NCBI RefSeq assembly: GCF_901000735.1
Contig: NC_081549.1
Location: forward strand, 21,713,584 to 21,777,583
Origin: Corylus avellana
Taxonomy: Eukaryota; Streptophyta; Magnoliopsida; Fagales; Betulaceae
Direction: 5' to 3'
Length of the DNA stretch: 64,000 bases
Below, piece after piece: positions 1 through 12,049 of this stretch. Each line of letters opens with the position of its first letter. Within the stretch, counting starts at the first letter, position 1. Made by a program: the position numbers and the translations under genes. The notes beneath the pieces are model-generated. The model did not search any database, had not been told where the DNA came from, and saw nothing but the letters and a program-made list of their open reading frames with translations.

Positions 1-1900
1 AGTATCTCTATTACAAATTTAAGAATTCATAAATAAATAGATCTAGCTGAATATGGAGGTACATTGAAGGTATTGTTAAAAGATAATCAATTTCGGGTTC
101 CACTAAAAAAAGGGCTGAAAAGCTTAAGAACCACATGCTCTTCAAACACTACGTGGTAACTGATGCAGTACTCATTTCAAAACAAAATCTTATATAAGAA
201 GGGTCACAAACTCCAAAAGAAAGGTTTGACCTCTTCAACTTTAAAAACTATCTATTGAATTTTATTCTTAAGAATTTATTATTTACTTAAGCATCAAAGT
301 CGTTTCAATTCGCAAGGGTGTTGTCATTTCGATAATTTTCTTCTTATTTTGCAAGTACCCACCGTTCAGTATGACCTTACAAAAGTCTTCTTAATCAAAA
401 TAGATGTGATCTATATATATGGCATTCCAACATGGCCTTCAAACAGGTGTTTTAAGTTAAATTTAGTTTATGTGTTGTTTTCATCATTTAGTTGACCTTT
501 AAAATGAAATTTTTTCAACAATTTACTACATTGAACTTTCAAATATGAAAGTCTACTGTAGCAGCTTGTAGGATTTTTTTATTATTTTCTTTCTTGTTTC
601 TCTTTATTAAAAAAATATTATTTAAAGAGAATAGCTTGCCAACTGCTCAACTTTATATTGAAAAATGAGTAAATAAAATAAAAGGGATGAGTTTTTAAGT
701 AGCTAAAATAACTCTTATCGTTGAATATGGTCTTAATAGATTAACAATCAGTTTCATCTATCCCTTTATTGTGAAACACCATATTTTTTTCGTTCTGCCA
801 TAACTCAACTCCCTTGTGGGTTCAATAATAAGCTTGAGTTAATGATTGAAAAGCTTCATCTTCTGGATTTGGATTTTATGTTAAAATAAAACCAAAATGA
901 GAATAAAAAAGAAGAAGCGAGATTCATGTGATTCCTGATTCCTATAATTAATGCTTTGAATATATTATATTTATCTGCCAATACTTCGGTTCAAAGGACT
1001 TAGGCGAAGAGTACGGACTACCGTAATCTATGATTAGAAAATTCTAAATTAATTTTAATTATCGAAGTGGACAGCAACCTAATTTCTATATGTTTGTTAA
1101 TCTGTTGTACGAGTGTTTATTTATTTATTTAAATAGGTATTTTGATGTGATATATTGACATTTTGTATTTTTAATTATATATTAATATATTTGACTTTTA
1201 AAAAAAAATAAAACAAAGAAAACAAAACTGTTAGCAAACATAACTTTAAGCTACAGGCAACGACCTCGTGGGTGGGTCGTGGCCACATGGAAAACCCTTA
1301 GAATTAGTGGACAAGAATTAATTATTATTGATAGTACATATTGCTCCACCATGCTCGAGTGTACACATTGTGTGGTCTAATATAAGCCATTAACCTTCGA
1401 TCTATCCACATTTGAATTTTTGAGGTTAGAATTTTTTTTTAATAAAAAAGAAAGGTACATGGGATATGATTAACATTATTCTTCTCTTTTATCTCTTTCA
1501 TTCTTTCTCACGCCTGCTCTCCCCAAAGTCCAAACCCACAAAAAAAACTTCATTCCAGCTCTAGCCCCGGCTCTATTAAGAAAATACAAATATATATATA
1601 TATAGATGTTGTAAACGTAAATCTTTAGGTTGGAAAGCTGGATTTAGGTGCTTTAAAAAGGTAGTTAGATAAAGTAAGAAAATGTGATTTTTTTTTTTTT
1701 TCTCTAAAAAATATGAAGTAATTTTAGAGAGCGGGGCGAGAATGCTCAATCCCATAAAATTTTTTGAAAAAATTTATACACTTTTTTCTAAAATTAACTT
1801 TTTACCTTTTAAAAAGTATTTTTTTAGTCAAATTTAAAATTTTAGTTTCCTCCTTAAAAAAAGACCGAGTTTTCCTCTAAATTTGGTTGGATGAACTTTC
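1..1900. other. AT-rich intergenic DNA, no gene seen
   Basis: I find no spliced or unspliced coding sequence here on either strand. The stretch is AT-rich, with homopolymer runs and a short TA run near 1590-1602. Confidence 0.6.
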
Positions 1901-1924
1901 TTTAACTCAGTCTATGAAAATAAC

Positions 1925-2060
1925 ATTTATCATTTTTTTTAATAACATGTGAGATGCACATGAGTTTTTAATATTATTTATTTCAATTTTGTCCCTACTA
2001 TTAAAAATTTATGTGCATCTCACATGTTATTAAAAAAATGACACATATCATTTTTATAAA
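1925..2060. repeat. Short hairpin repeat (MITE-like)
   Basis: The left arm contains AACATGTGAGATGCACAT and the right arm contains its reverse complement ATGTGCATCTCACATGTT, separated by about 50 AT-rich bases. A diverged relative of the right half lies near 20930-21010. The structure is that of a small non-autonomous inverted-repeat element. I did not find a clear target-site duplication. Confidence 0.55.
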
Positions 2061-2122
2061 CAGAATTAAATAAAGTTCATTCAACCCAATTTAAAAAAAA
2101 ACGCTGTCCTTAAAAATATAAA

Positions 2123-2224
2123 TTTTGGTGACCGCTATAAGCCTATAATGTTGTTGTTTTGGTGACCGCAATAAGCCTATTGTCTTGTAGTTTTGGTGAC
2201 AGCTGTAAGCCTATGATATTGTAG
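2123..2224. repeat. Three-copy 34-bp tandem repeat
   Basis: Three consecutive 34-bp units start at 2123, 2157 and 2191, each beginning TTTTGGTGAC and containing TAAGCCTAT. The units differ by a few substitutions. No open frame runs through them. Confidence 0.8.
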
Positions 2225-2814
2225 TTTGTGGGCCTTAGACGGTGGCTGCATCCACCCCCCTTGTGGCCCATAACCCTTTTGTAAGTTTCGTGGATAGTGG
2301 TGTATTAGGTGCCTCATGCTCACGCAATTATGTTAAAAAAAAGAAAAAAAAAGAAAAGAAAAAAAGGGTTAAAGTTAAAAAAGCAAGGTAATGGCAATCA
2401 GCCAATCAGCAAGAGTTTTAGTCTTTTAGACGATCTATTGACAAGAAAAGCAAAGAATTAAGGGATAAACAATAAATTGTCTTTGTAATTTGAGAATTTG
2501 TCAAATTATTTTATATAATTTTAAAAGACTAAACATCAGCGCGCACTAATTATATGACTCGTGTTACTTATTATAATAATAATAATAATAATAATAATAA
2601 AACTTTATTTTTAGACAGTTGCAATGTTATAATTTATGGGCCTTAAACATTTTTTTTTAGATGAGTGAAACTATTACAACAACAACCCGACACAAAAGAA
2701 AAAAAAAATTTATAGAAAATCAAAATAAAGGCTAAAAAAGTAACATTATCTATTATACCAATTCGTTCCACAGCTCGATCCTCTAAAAAAAAAAAATAGA
2801 AAAAATATAAAAGA

Positions 2815-3565
2815 GTCTTCCAAACTAATAGTTTAAAAGATACTAAAGTAGCCCATCAAACTATCAAAGTGTGTCAAAAATGCAACATATTTTATTATAT
2901 TCCTATAATACCCCTATGAGTGATGATCTAGAGAACGCCAGTCGCCAGGCGTGCATGAATGTTCATGCACGCCTGCCGTAATTTTTTTTTTTTTATATAA
3001 TTAAAATAATATAATATAATATAATATTTTATTATTTTAAAATATTAAATCAGCTGGGCGTGCCACGCCTGGCGTTGTCTTTATCATCACTCTACCCCTA
3101 TTCTTTTAAAAACTAAAAAAAATAATAAAGTAATAAAATTAAAAATTAAAAAATTAAAATTTTTAAATAAAAAATATATATATAAAATGAAAAATAAAAA
3201 TAAAAATGAAAGGAGTGATTGCCAATTGAGCCAACCACATAGTTTGATTTTGTATTTATCTATATTTTTTTATACAGTATAAGCGATTTATAATTTAAGC
3301 TAATTACAGTAACTAATATTTTATTTATTCAAAAAAAAAAATTATTTATTCCCCCCTTTGGTTTTTTTTTTTTTTNNNNNNNNNNNNNNNNNNNNTTAAA
3401 TAATTTAGTTTAATTTTTATTTTATTTAGTTTTTAAAAGAATATGGGTATTATAGGAATATAATAAAATATGTGGTCTTTTTGACACACTTTAGTAGTTT
3501 AATGGACTACTTTAATACCTTTTGAATATTGTAGGGCTTTATCGCAAATGATTGTTCGTTTGTAG
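2815..3565. mobile_element. Inverted-repeat transposon remnant with a nested MITE and a 20-N gap
   Basis: The segment at about 2820-2917 is the imperfect reverse complement of about 3440-3550. Shared strings include AAAGTGTGTCAAAAA and ATTATATTCCTATAATACCC. The interior is AT-rich without coding capacity and is broken by 20 Ns at 3376-3395. A smaller element is inserted in the left arm at 2918-3092. Outer ends and target duplication are not resolved. Confidence 0.6.
2918..3092. mobile_element. Nested 175-bp MITE with a 9-bp target duplication
   Basis: The ends are inverted repeats: GAGTGATGAT at the left and ATCATCACTC at the right. TACCCCTAT occurs directly on both sides (2909-2917 and 3093-3101), giving a perfect 9-bp target-site duplication, which is typical of Mutator-like elements. 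Positions 2946-2975 form a perfect palindrome with 14-bp arms and a 2-base loop. The element has no coding capacity. It is inserted inside an older inverted-repeat element. Confidence 0.8.
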
Positions 3566-3599
3566 AGCTTTTTTTTATATTTTTTCAAAAAAAAAAAAA

Positions 3600-4501
3600 A
3601 AAAAAAAAAGGTGCCGGTAATGTTAGTAATTGTAACTCATGATAAAAGTTGTAAATGCATAAGGCACTCAAAGAAAATCTTTGTTGTTACCAAAAAAAAA
3701 AAAAAAAAAAAAACTTTGCAGTCTTGACTGCTGAGTCTGCCCTTTTGTGGCCATAATTAACCCTTGTGTATTTATCATGATGTTTTTCAAATGAGAATTG
3801 ATAACTTGTCGGTGGAGAGAGGATCTATTTAGTGTATTTAGAAGGGTATAATTGTCACTATACCCTCTCCATTTCACTTGAAATGGAGAGGATCCGTTTC
3901 TGTCGGTGGGGGACAATGTTGATGCCTTTTGTTATTTTGCTTTTTATTTCTTGCTCGGAAGTTTGTTCAGATGACCTTTGAATGTTCAGAGTTTTGTATG
4001 ACTTTGATGGAGTCCAAGTCGTTTGCTTCCATTAATATAGCGAGAGAGTGATTGGTAGTAACCATCCAGAAGGCAAAGCAAAGACAGTATATATGGTTGT
4101 AGAATTGTAATCAACACATTAAAAGAGACTCAAAAAAAGGGTCCATAGCAGTACATCTCAGTAGACTGACATAGCAGTATCTATTAATTCCACGTCCAAC
4201 GGTCAAATTCGGAAATTAATGGCTAGGCCCTTTTGAATTTCTAAAGGGTTATTTATTTGTCACAATTACCTCAAGTCACATGGATCAATTTAGCAATTTT
4301 TTCAAATAAAAGTTGGCGCTTGAGCATTCATAGTCACATTCCTTTGCAATTGTTATTACAACATATATATCCATTAAAAGATTTGTATAAAGATTACAGT
4401 ACGACGGTGTATATGAAATATTATACAAAACCATTGTATAACTTGTAATATTATACAAATTAATCACATTAACTCACCGTATTATACAAAAAAACTGATG
4501 T
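3600..4501. other. Spacer and 3' flank of the ammonium transporter gene
   Basis: No coding sequence is supported. The last few hundred bases before 4502 lie downstream of the transporter stop codon on the minus strand and probably include its 3' UTR. The short open frames at 4257-4467 overlap on both strands in AT-rich sequence and do not look coding. Confidence 0.5.
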
Positions 4502-7500
4502 CTACAAGTTGATGGTCACACCTCTTGCACCATTAATGTATGGCGATGGTGCTATGTCCTGCGAATACAATGATGTATTCCAACCATGCTTTGTTGGGTC
4601 ATACTTTTCCCCATCGCCCCAAAGAGCATAAGCCTCCTCTCCATGCACAGCATCGTCTCCGATCGCCAGCTGCTCGTCTGGCATCCTTAACGGAATAAAC
4701 AACCTTATACCTAGAAGTATTATTGTCGTCGACACCAAGTTCCAACCTGCCACAAACGCTGCCGCAACCAGTTGTTTCAAGAATTGCTTCCCTCCATTTC
4801 CACCATAGAATGCACCCCTCGTGTTGGGCACTGGGAGTATCAAATCACAAAGCTCCGGCTCTGCGAAAAGTCCGGTGAGGAGCCCGCCTAACAGGCCCGC
4901 CACTGCGTGCGTGTGAAACGCACCTAAGGTGTCGTCCACCTATAATCATACAATTATAATAGAAGAGCAATATTAGTGACATCCAAAACAAAACTCTAAC
5001 CATTTGATGCAATAATGTAGAAGGGTTGGACCGATATCTTGATATTTGGATCCCAATCTCTTGGAATTTCTTATAATTTAAACAGTAAATATGAGAGGAC
5101 TCACATGTGATCTACCAGTACGGTCTAAAATTTATTTTAAAGAATGAATTTCAAATGTACTCCCTCACAATGTACTGTTAAATTTACTAAAGATTACAAC
5201 ATGATATTTACACTCGGCCACCACCAATTTGAAAGGATTAACATTGGGTGCTACTTTTTGACTTATGGGGCCTCTGATTAACATTTTTCTTTTAATTTAA
5301 AGGCATTTCCTGCCATTGTTTGTCAAAGGAAAAAGATATTTAAGGTCATTTCCCAAAAAGAAAAGTTTTGTTAAACAAGCACTTGAAGGTTGAAGCATGC
5401 CATGATACCATTAGGGTCGTTTTCATTTCCTAATCGAAGTGGTTCATAGGATAAGAGGATAGAAAGTAGATGTGGTTATCAATTATTTTCTTGCTGAAAA
5501 AGATTGTTGCAATAATTACAATGCTGACTGTTGTGGATATTTGGAATGTTATTAGTATTTCAGTGGAAAAGAGTGAAAATAGGGAGAAAAGTATATGACA
5601 CGCCGCGAAGACTATGAAACTTGAAAAGTCCAAGTTTGAAAAGCCAGCGCTAGGGTTTATTTGGAGCTGGCCTTTCAACGAAGAACTTTCCAAATTATAA
5701 AAGAGAAAGAATATAATTTTTGAAAATTTGAAGTAAAACTAAGAATTACATTTTTATTTTATAATTATCTTATAATGCTAATGGCAATTTTAAAAAATTT
5801 AAAAACTAGTTAAGACTACCACGTTAGTATTGTAAGATAAAAATATAATATATTGCATTATTGCATTACTCAAATTCAAAAGGCCAAGTACGTATACTAG
5901 AATTTTTGATGCATGTGTTCTATCTCGGATCATGATCTTCTTCATTTCAATTTTCAAGAAAAGTCGAGAGAAACAAGCTATTTTATGGTTTAGATTTGAC
6001 AGATTTAACAGCGTATATGTTGCCACGTGATAAATAGGTTGTCAACGTTTAAATTTTTAGATATTCTCATAGTGTCTACTCAGTTTATTCACAAATTTTT
6101 CCTCATATTAGTAAATAGAGCAGGTTTATATATATGTCAATAATAAATATTATGATGTTTCAGGGTGGCCTAAAAGTGGTTGGCAAATTAAATCGCCCAT
6201 CGCATACCCCATGTGAGAGGGTACCCGGAGAGTCAAGGCACGAGTGCTTGGATGATTTTTCTACCATGGAAAAAATCAGTTTCTCAGAATGTTCTATGAG
6301 CCCACGGATATTACTTCACCATCAGAGGGTACCCGGAGAGTCAAGGCACGAGTGCTTGGATGATTTTTCTACCATTGAAAAAATCAGTTTCTCAGAATGT
6401 TCCATGAGCCCACGGATATTACTTCACCATCATGTGTTAATTTTTCTAAAGAGGAAAACGTTTCTTCAGTTTTAATACATGGATTTTGGTCGTCATGTTT
6501 AAGAAATGATAGAGACACAACTTTTTGATACAACTTTGACCAAACTTTTATCTTATGTGAACATTTTTTTAAAAAACAAAATTAAAAATTAAAAAACTTT
6601 CTGAAGTAATAACATTCTATGTGGTCCTTTTTTTTATTTAGTATTTTTTTAAAAAAAAATGAAGAAAAATACCATTTTTTTACCAAATAAAAAAAAGGAT
6701 CACATAAGATGTTATTACTTCAGAATTTTTTTTAATTTTTAATTTTTTTTTTCAAATAATCACATAAGAGAAAAGTTGGGCCATAATTATGTCAAAAAGT
6801 TGTGTCTTTATCATTCCTCGCCATGTTTTCATAGATATCCTTTCTTAATTAGTAGTCATAGCTTGTAAACCTAGAAGGCCTTTGGTTGAGTTTCTCATAT
6901 TTCAAAATCATTTCGGGTAACTTAGGGCATTATAACTATATATATGGTTCTAGAAACCATTAATTGAATGAAAAATTCTCATTCGAATCATGCCTATCTA
7001 TGTGGCTAGAGTAGAGTTGGTAATTTTTAGCGTAACCCACAAACTCAACACAAAATTAATGAATTAAAATTAAAAGACCGAATTATAATTGACATATATA
7101 GTACTTTTATAATATCCATGCTTCAACATAACCTAAATTCAAAACATAATATAAAGGGCTAGCAATTTTTTAATATAGCCTGCTCAACGACAAGCCCAAC
7201 ATAAAATAGTGTGTTAAAGTTGAAATAGTGTGTTAAAGTTGAGGAGTTTATCAATTTAATTAAAAAAACTGATTTAAAATTAATTCACATATAATCTTAT
7301 ACGCATTCACATAGGAATGGTGGAACCCTAAATTAGTAAATGCCAAAAGTGGTGGGAACAAGCTAGTATGCAATTATGTCAACTCTCCTCTAACACCTAC
7401 TCCTATAATGACAGAGATGGAGAAAAGCAAAGATAAAAGCAATGTCACAAAACCTGACCTTTTGCAGAAGACTAGACTTTTTGTGAAGGACCATCATGGA

Positions 7501-8684
7501 CACCCATGGAATGCTTCCAGAAAGCATTCCCATCACTATGGCCGCCCACGACTGCACCAACCCTGCAAAACCACCGCCCACAATATATATATTATATATA
7601 AATGCATACAACCAAAACGATGCCGTACTGATCAAAGATCTCACACACGTGCGCGCGTTACCTGCTCCCGGAGTGATGCAAACAAGTCCGGTCATCATCC
7701 CCTGAACGGCTCCTATCACTGAAGGCTTCCCGAAGAAAACGACGTCAAGAGACGTCCAGACGAGAAGACTCGTCGCCGCACATATGTTCGTGTTTAGTAC
7801 TGCTATTGAAGCGTCAATATTGGCGGCGTATGGCGCCCCGCCATTGAAACCCGACCAGCCCATCCACAGGAGCCCGGCGCCGGCGAGCATGAGTAAGACG
7901 TTGTTCGGAGGAAACCTCTCCCTATCACTCTTTAGCCTCGGCCCAACCTATAAACAAACATATTGCAAGCAAGCCCAGTTTAATGCATTACGAGAAAAAT
8001 GTTTTTGAAATTTGGTTAATTTCGTGAAAGGGCTGTGAAATACAGTACCCAATAAGCGGCAGTGAAACCGGCGATTCCTGAAGAAAGGTGGATGACGTAG
8101 CCGCCGGAGTAATCGATGACACCCCAGTGGTACAGAAAGCCGCCGCCCCAGAGACTGAAGGCGCCGACAGTGTAGGAGAAGACAAGCCAAAGAGGGACGA
8201 AAGCCATCCAGGCCTTGATGTTCATGCGCCCGAGAACAGAGCCAGCTAGTAAAATCATGGTAATGGCGGCGAAAGTGAATTGGAAGTAGACGAGCGTAGC
8301 CATGGGATAAAAAGGCTCAATAACCTCGTAGCCACCGTTCTCAGTAGTGTGATTACTCTCGGGGACTTTGGCTCGGTGGGTGAGGAACTTTTGGCCGAGA
8401 GCCGGCGCGCCCTTGCCCCAGAAGGGGAGGAGTTCGTCGCCGAAGGCCATCCGGTAGCAGAGGAGAACCCAGCAGATGAGCACCGCGGCGAAGGCGTAGA
8501 GGGCCATGAAGGCCGAGTTGACGGCCCATTTCTTTTTGACGATGCTGGCGTAGAGGATCACAAGCCCCGGCATGCTCTGGATGCCGACGAGAGTCGACGC
8601 CGTCATCTGCCACGCGTTGTCGCCTTTGTTTAGCCACGCTGGCGCGACTGGGCTGACTGCTCCGTAGGCCATCGTCGTTGCCAT
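4502..8684 (-). CDS. AMT2-like: AMT2-type ammonium transporter (4 exons)
   Basis: This gene encodes a plasma-membrane channel-like ammonium transporter of the AMT/MEP/Rh superfamily, plant AMT2 clade. Exons (minus) are 8684-8049, 7947-7662, 7562-7459 and 4939-4502. All junctions are GT-AG and phases match (0, 1, 0), giving 487 codons, the usual AMT2 length. Seen in the translation: an N-terminal NKGDNAWQM motif, many hydrophobic segments, the pore aspartate and first conserved histidine in DYSGGYVIH (Asp191, His199), and the second histidine in FHTHAVAG (His353). The AMT2-style tail ends GARGVTINL. The ATG at 8684 starts directly before the first conserved block. Intron 3 is about 2.5 kb and carries a tandem repeat and a MITE. 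No break is visible, so the gene looks functional. Substrate is inferred from family. Confidence 0.93.
6216..6431 (+). repeat. 108-bp tandem duplication inside an open frame
   Basis: Two nearly identical 108-bp units start at about 6216 and 6324 and differ at only a few positions. Because 108 is a multiple of three, the plus-strand frame 6134-6475 (113 codons) stays open and encodes a twice-repeated 36-residue unit containing [16 protein letters not shown]. It lies antisense within an intron of the transporter gene. I do not recognise the peptide. It may be a chance frame or a fragment of another gene. Confidence 0.75.
6501..6820. mobile_element. 320-bp hairpin MITE
   Basis: The whole segment folds back on itself. 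AAATGATAGAGACACAAC at the left pairs with GTTGTGTCTTTATCATT at the right, and the inner strings around GAAGTAATAACAT also pair. The flanks TCATGTTT and CCATGTTT resemble an aged target duplication. There is no coding capacity. Confidence 0.7.
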
Positions 8685-8741
8685 GAGGCTCCTCTCCTCT
8701 CGGCGGTTCTTCTGAGTCCCGGATCTCTACCCTCTTCGCCC

Positions 8742-8749
8742 AATATATA
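8742..8749 (-). promoter_or_regulatory. Probable TATA box of the ammonium transporter gene
   Basis: On the minus strand TATATATT lies about 58 bases upstream of the ATG at 8684. That would place transcription start near 8712 with a short 5' UTR of roughly 30 bases. The call rests on position and motif only. Confidence 0.45.
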
Positions 8750-9300
8750 CCTTTAAAGTCATCGTCTTTTTTCGGCGACCTCAGAATTAATTCTTGGAAG
8801 CTTCGTGTGAAAATTCAATGATTTTCGGCAGATTGCGGCTACAGCGAAAAACATGGCAGAAAAAAGAGGCCTATACAATACATATCATGATTCATGAGAA
8901 TAATCTGTGAATAAATCGGACTTGAGACGCGTTGAACATTTTGGATTATTGTTCCACACTTGGGTCGGTATACGGGTCAAGCCGTAAAGGTACGGCCGGG
9001 CGTGTTATCCATGGCCCATGGGGCTAATGCTTTTTGACTGCGCACAAGATAATGGTCTCTGATATTTTAGGTAAAAAAAGTATATCGTCCCACGCCTTCC
9101 ATTAATTCAACAAAGAGTTGTTGAAAGGTCACAAATTTCAACATTAATTAATTCAACTTCTATATATATAAATGGAGTGATCTATATATTATCAATGTAC
9201 GTATTTGGGAAGTAGCAAGAGTTTTCACTATGTCCCTTTTTAAGGTACAAGGTATATATCACACGATTTGATGAATTGGTGCAACATTTGCACGTGCACG
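8750..9300. other. Intergenic spacer between transporter promoter and Nudix 3' end
   Basis: No gene is seen. It lies upstream of the ammonium transporter gene and downstream of the Nudix gene, both on the minus strand, so it probably holds transporter regulatory sequence. I recognise no specific binding sites with confidence. Confidence 0.5.
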
Positions 9301-11916
9301 TTATGCTAGAATATTAAGCAAGGATCTTTGTAGCTGTTGAAAGTCAGGAAGATCCCCCTTGAAGCATGGAGAACACCGGTAGATAACAGATGCTGCACGA
9401 ATCAGAATGCCTGCCGTTAAACCCCATATGACGAAGACACCTTTCTCACATTCGAAATCAAAAAGATGAATAATGTACTTCTGACCCATCCACTCCCTCT
9501 CTTCACATCTATAATTATCTTCCTACAGAATTTAAGAGTATAGCATCATAAATAAATCACAGTTCAACTTACTACAAAAGATATATATAGAGCATAATAT
9601 ATCGATTTATCAATCTATTTTTGCAATAGAGTAATGTTAGAAACTATATTTTTATCATTTAATGCCGACGTGACAGTCCCAACAAACTCTTAAATAAATT
9701 ATTGTTAAAAAAACTCAAGAATTAGTTGAAACTACCGCTTTAATATTTTTGGACTTATGTGACACAATTATTGAAGGAATATGATGGCCGGGTGATCGAT
9801 CACACCATAATACACCATAATCATATGCTCCCTCAAATACTATAACCTCTCTTGGAAAACCTATCACCAAGTAAGGTTATGGCGCGATCACTCACCATCA
9901 TTGTTATAGATGAAATGGTGTCTCTTGGCAAAAGTATCCGTTAAATGGATATAATTCTATTTATGATGAACAAACATCTCCCATGCATAGGAAATCTATC
10001 ACCGTTTATACGATCCAACGATATTAACAATGGCCCAATAGGCAGGGGCGGATCCAAGGGGGTATAAATTTTTTTTTTATGCCCCTTAGCCATGATTATG
10101 CCCTCTCTCAGGAATAAATATGCCATTCAGCCATGATTATGCCCTCTCCCTCATGCTTCAGCCATATATTATGCCCCTTAGTAAAATGAAATTTGAAAAA
10201 ATTAGAAACTTAGTATTTCAGATGAATGGAAGGAGGAAGACGAAGAATGGTACTCTAAACGGTGCGTTTTCTTTTTTGGGAATAGATAAAAAAAAAAACT
10301 AAACAAAACTTTGAAAATATGCCTAAATGGGAGACCAGCGTGCTGCAAGCCTGCAACAAATATAAACAAAACAATAAAAAAAATTAAAGAATGTACTAAT
10401 GGCTAATGGGGAACAGCAGCCGTGTAAGTTAAAAAAAAAAAAAATAAGAAGCCAAGCCCAAAGTGGGGAACAGCGGCTGTGTAAATTAAAAACAAAATAA
10501 AAGACTTTGTAAAAATAAAACACGCGTGCTTGCCAACCTTGTAAAAATAATTGTTCTTTTAAATGAATTGTCTTAATATTTATATAATTATATTGTTATT
10601 AAGCCTATTTTTGCTAATTGTTTAATATTTAATTATTTATGAATTTATATAGTTTTTGTTTCATATTTTAATTGTATAAATATATAATTGTAGTTGTTTG
10701 AGATTATAGAGAAAAATAATGATTCTATTGACCTCCAATCAAATTCTAAATGACTTCGTGTTGAAGTAGATTTAGTAAATCTGTCCGGAGATCCTTACTA
10801 AAATAAAAAATAAAAAAGAAAAAAAAGAAAAGTGTGATTATCATCCTAGTGATAGAGACCAAATTCGAAGAGCATATCTACAAATAGGACAATTAAATTA
10901 GCACTAGTAGTGACAAAACAAATTGTAAGTTCTATTTATATGTTTTAAAACATAATTAAAAATTTTGTTGAATTATTCACTTATTCGGTTCGTTATATTT
11001 TTGTTCAACTTTATTTTTGTATTCATTAAAAAAATACAGCAATGCACAAAAGGAAGACCAAAAAAATTATTTTTTATATTTAATTATTTTTTAATTATTT
11101 TAATTATTTTATTCATTAAAAAAATGCCCCCTAGGAAAAATCCTGCTTCCGCTGCCAGTAGGAAGTGAGTTTAAGAATTTCTGGGGTTAATTAGGAGCAA
11201 AAACCTTGAGAAACATCTCCAAAGGAACATCAAAAATAGCATCAACTTCGTCAGTATTAAGTGAAGGCCTGAAATCTCCTTTCCGAGCAAGTAGGCCTAC
11301 TACAGGGACAACCTTGAGTAAGTGCTGCATCATGAAGCCATATTGCAGAAACAAAGAAAGAATCAGCCAGTTTTGAACTTGAGAAATACACATAGAAGCT
11401 AGAAAGATTAATGGCAATATATCGATCACAACACCTGGGAAATAAAAGGCTCTAAAGTGGCAACAACTTGAACCAGATTGGGCTCCAACCCAATCTCTTC
11501 CATGGCTTCTCTCAAAGCAGCAGCAGAGTCATCTGCATCTCCTTCCTCCACTTTCCCACCAGGCAATGCTACATCCCCTGTTTAAACAAACACATCATCA
11601 ACAAGACAACAACATCATTAATCTTCACTCAAACTGCAGCCAACATGCACCGTAGATGATCATCAATACCTGGGTGAGATGACATTTTCATGGATCTCTT
11701 TGTGAGAATAACTCGCAATTCACCTTCTTGGCCTTCAAAGATGCATATCAGAACCGCTGCTCTTCCCTCCCTCCAATTGACACAAGAAGACTGATCATCA
11801 TTTTTGACCGCCACAGACTCGACAGCTTCAAAATCTGAGCCAACACCACAAGAATCCTTCTCTACTTCTTCATGCCCTCTAGATAATTCAAGTTGCTTGC
11901 CAAGTCTTTGGAACAT
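9301..11916 (-). CDS. Nudix hydrolase, CoA/acyl-CoA diphosphatase type (4 exons)
   Basis: The product is predicted to hydrolyse CoA or related nucleoside diphosphate derivatives, like the plant NUDT11/15/22 group. Exons (minus) are 11916-11670, 11577-11435, 11324-11205 and 9522-9301, all GT-AG and in phase, giving 243 codons. Seen in the translation: VILTKRS and SSHPGDVALPGGK before the Nudix helix, then ALREAMEEIGL (residues 103-113) with the catalytic Arg-Glu and Glu-Glu pairs, the downstream block EVDAIFDVPLEMFLK, and the family tail WGLTAGILIRAASVIY. The CoA-type signature with HPG and PGG favours CoA over ADP-ribose substrates (inference). There is no obvious transit peptide from this start, which suggests a cytosolic form unless an upstream exon exists. 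Intron 3 (1.7 kb) holds a hAT-like element. Confidence 0.9.
10043..11154. mobile_element. Non-autonomous hAT-like element in Nudix intron 3
   Basis: The left end CAGGGGCGGATCC and the inverted right end CAGCGGAAGCAGGATT match the usual plant hAT terminal style. The 8-bp flanks CCAATAGG (10035-10042) and CCAGTAGG (11155-11162) differ by one base, as expected for an aged hAT target duplication. The 1.1-kb interior is AT-rich with no transposase. It contains two direct copies of a GGGGAACAGC-containing unit near 10408-10482. The element sits between the splice sites and leaves both intact. Confidence 0.8.
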
Positions 11917-11996
11917 TTGGCTTCCCTAAACCTCTTCTTAGAGGCAAATCTAATGATGCAAATCTTGGCAAGCTAGTCACATGTTCTATAACACAC

Positions 11997-12007
11997 ATAT
12001 ATATAGA
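11997..12007 (-). promoter_or_regulatory. Probable TATA box of the Nudix gene
   Basis: On the minus strand CTATATATATG lies about 80-90 bases upstream of the ATG at 11916, a plausible spacing for a plant core promoter with a short 5' UTR. Motif and position only. Confidence 0.4.
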
Positions 12008-12049
12008 GCACAAGTGTAGGGATCAATAAAGGATAACTAGTAGTTGTAA

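Larger units (their letters stand above)
5000..7380. other. Large intron 3 of the ammonium transporter gene
   Basis: Intron sequence between exons 3 and 4. It contains a 108-bp tandem duplication (6216-6431) and a hairpin MITE (6501-6820). The remaining sequence is AT-rich with no convincing exon. Confidence 0.7.

Noticed and set aside
4257..4467. Overlapping 60-codon frames on both strands
   Set aside because: Low-complexity AT-rich sequence near the transporter 3' end with no motif.
5430..6026. Minus-strand frames in AMT2 intron 3
   Set aside because: No splice context or recognised domain. Intron sequence explains them.
7408..7722. Plus-strand open frames opposite the ammonium transporter exons
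   Set aside because: They are antisense shadows of AMT2 exons 2 and 3, whose conserved protein and splice sites are clear.
8280..8637. Open frames overlapping AMT2 exon 1 in other frames
   Set aside because: Same region is fully explained by exon 1. These frames have no family resemblance.
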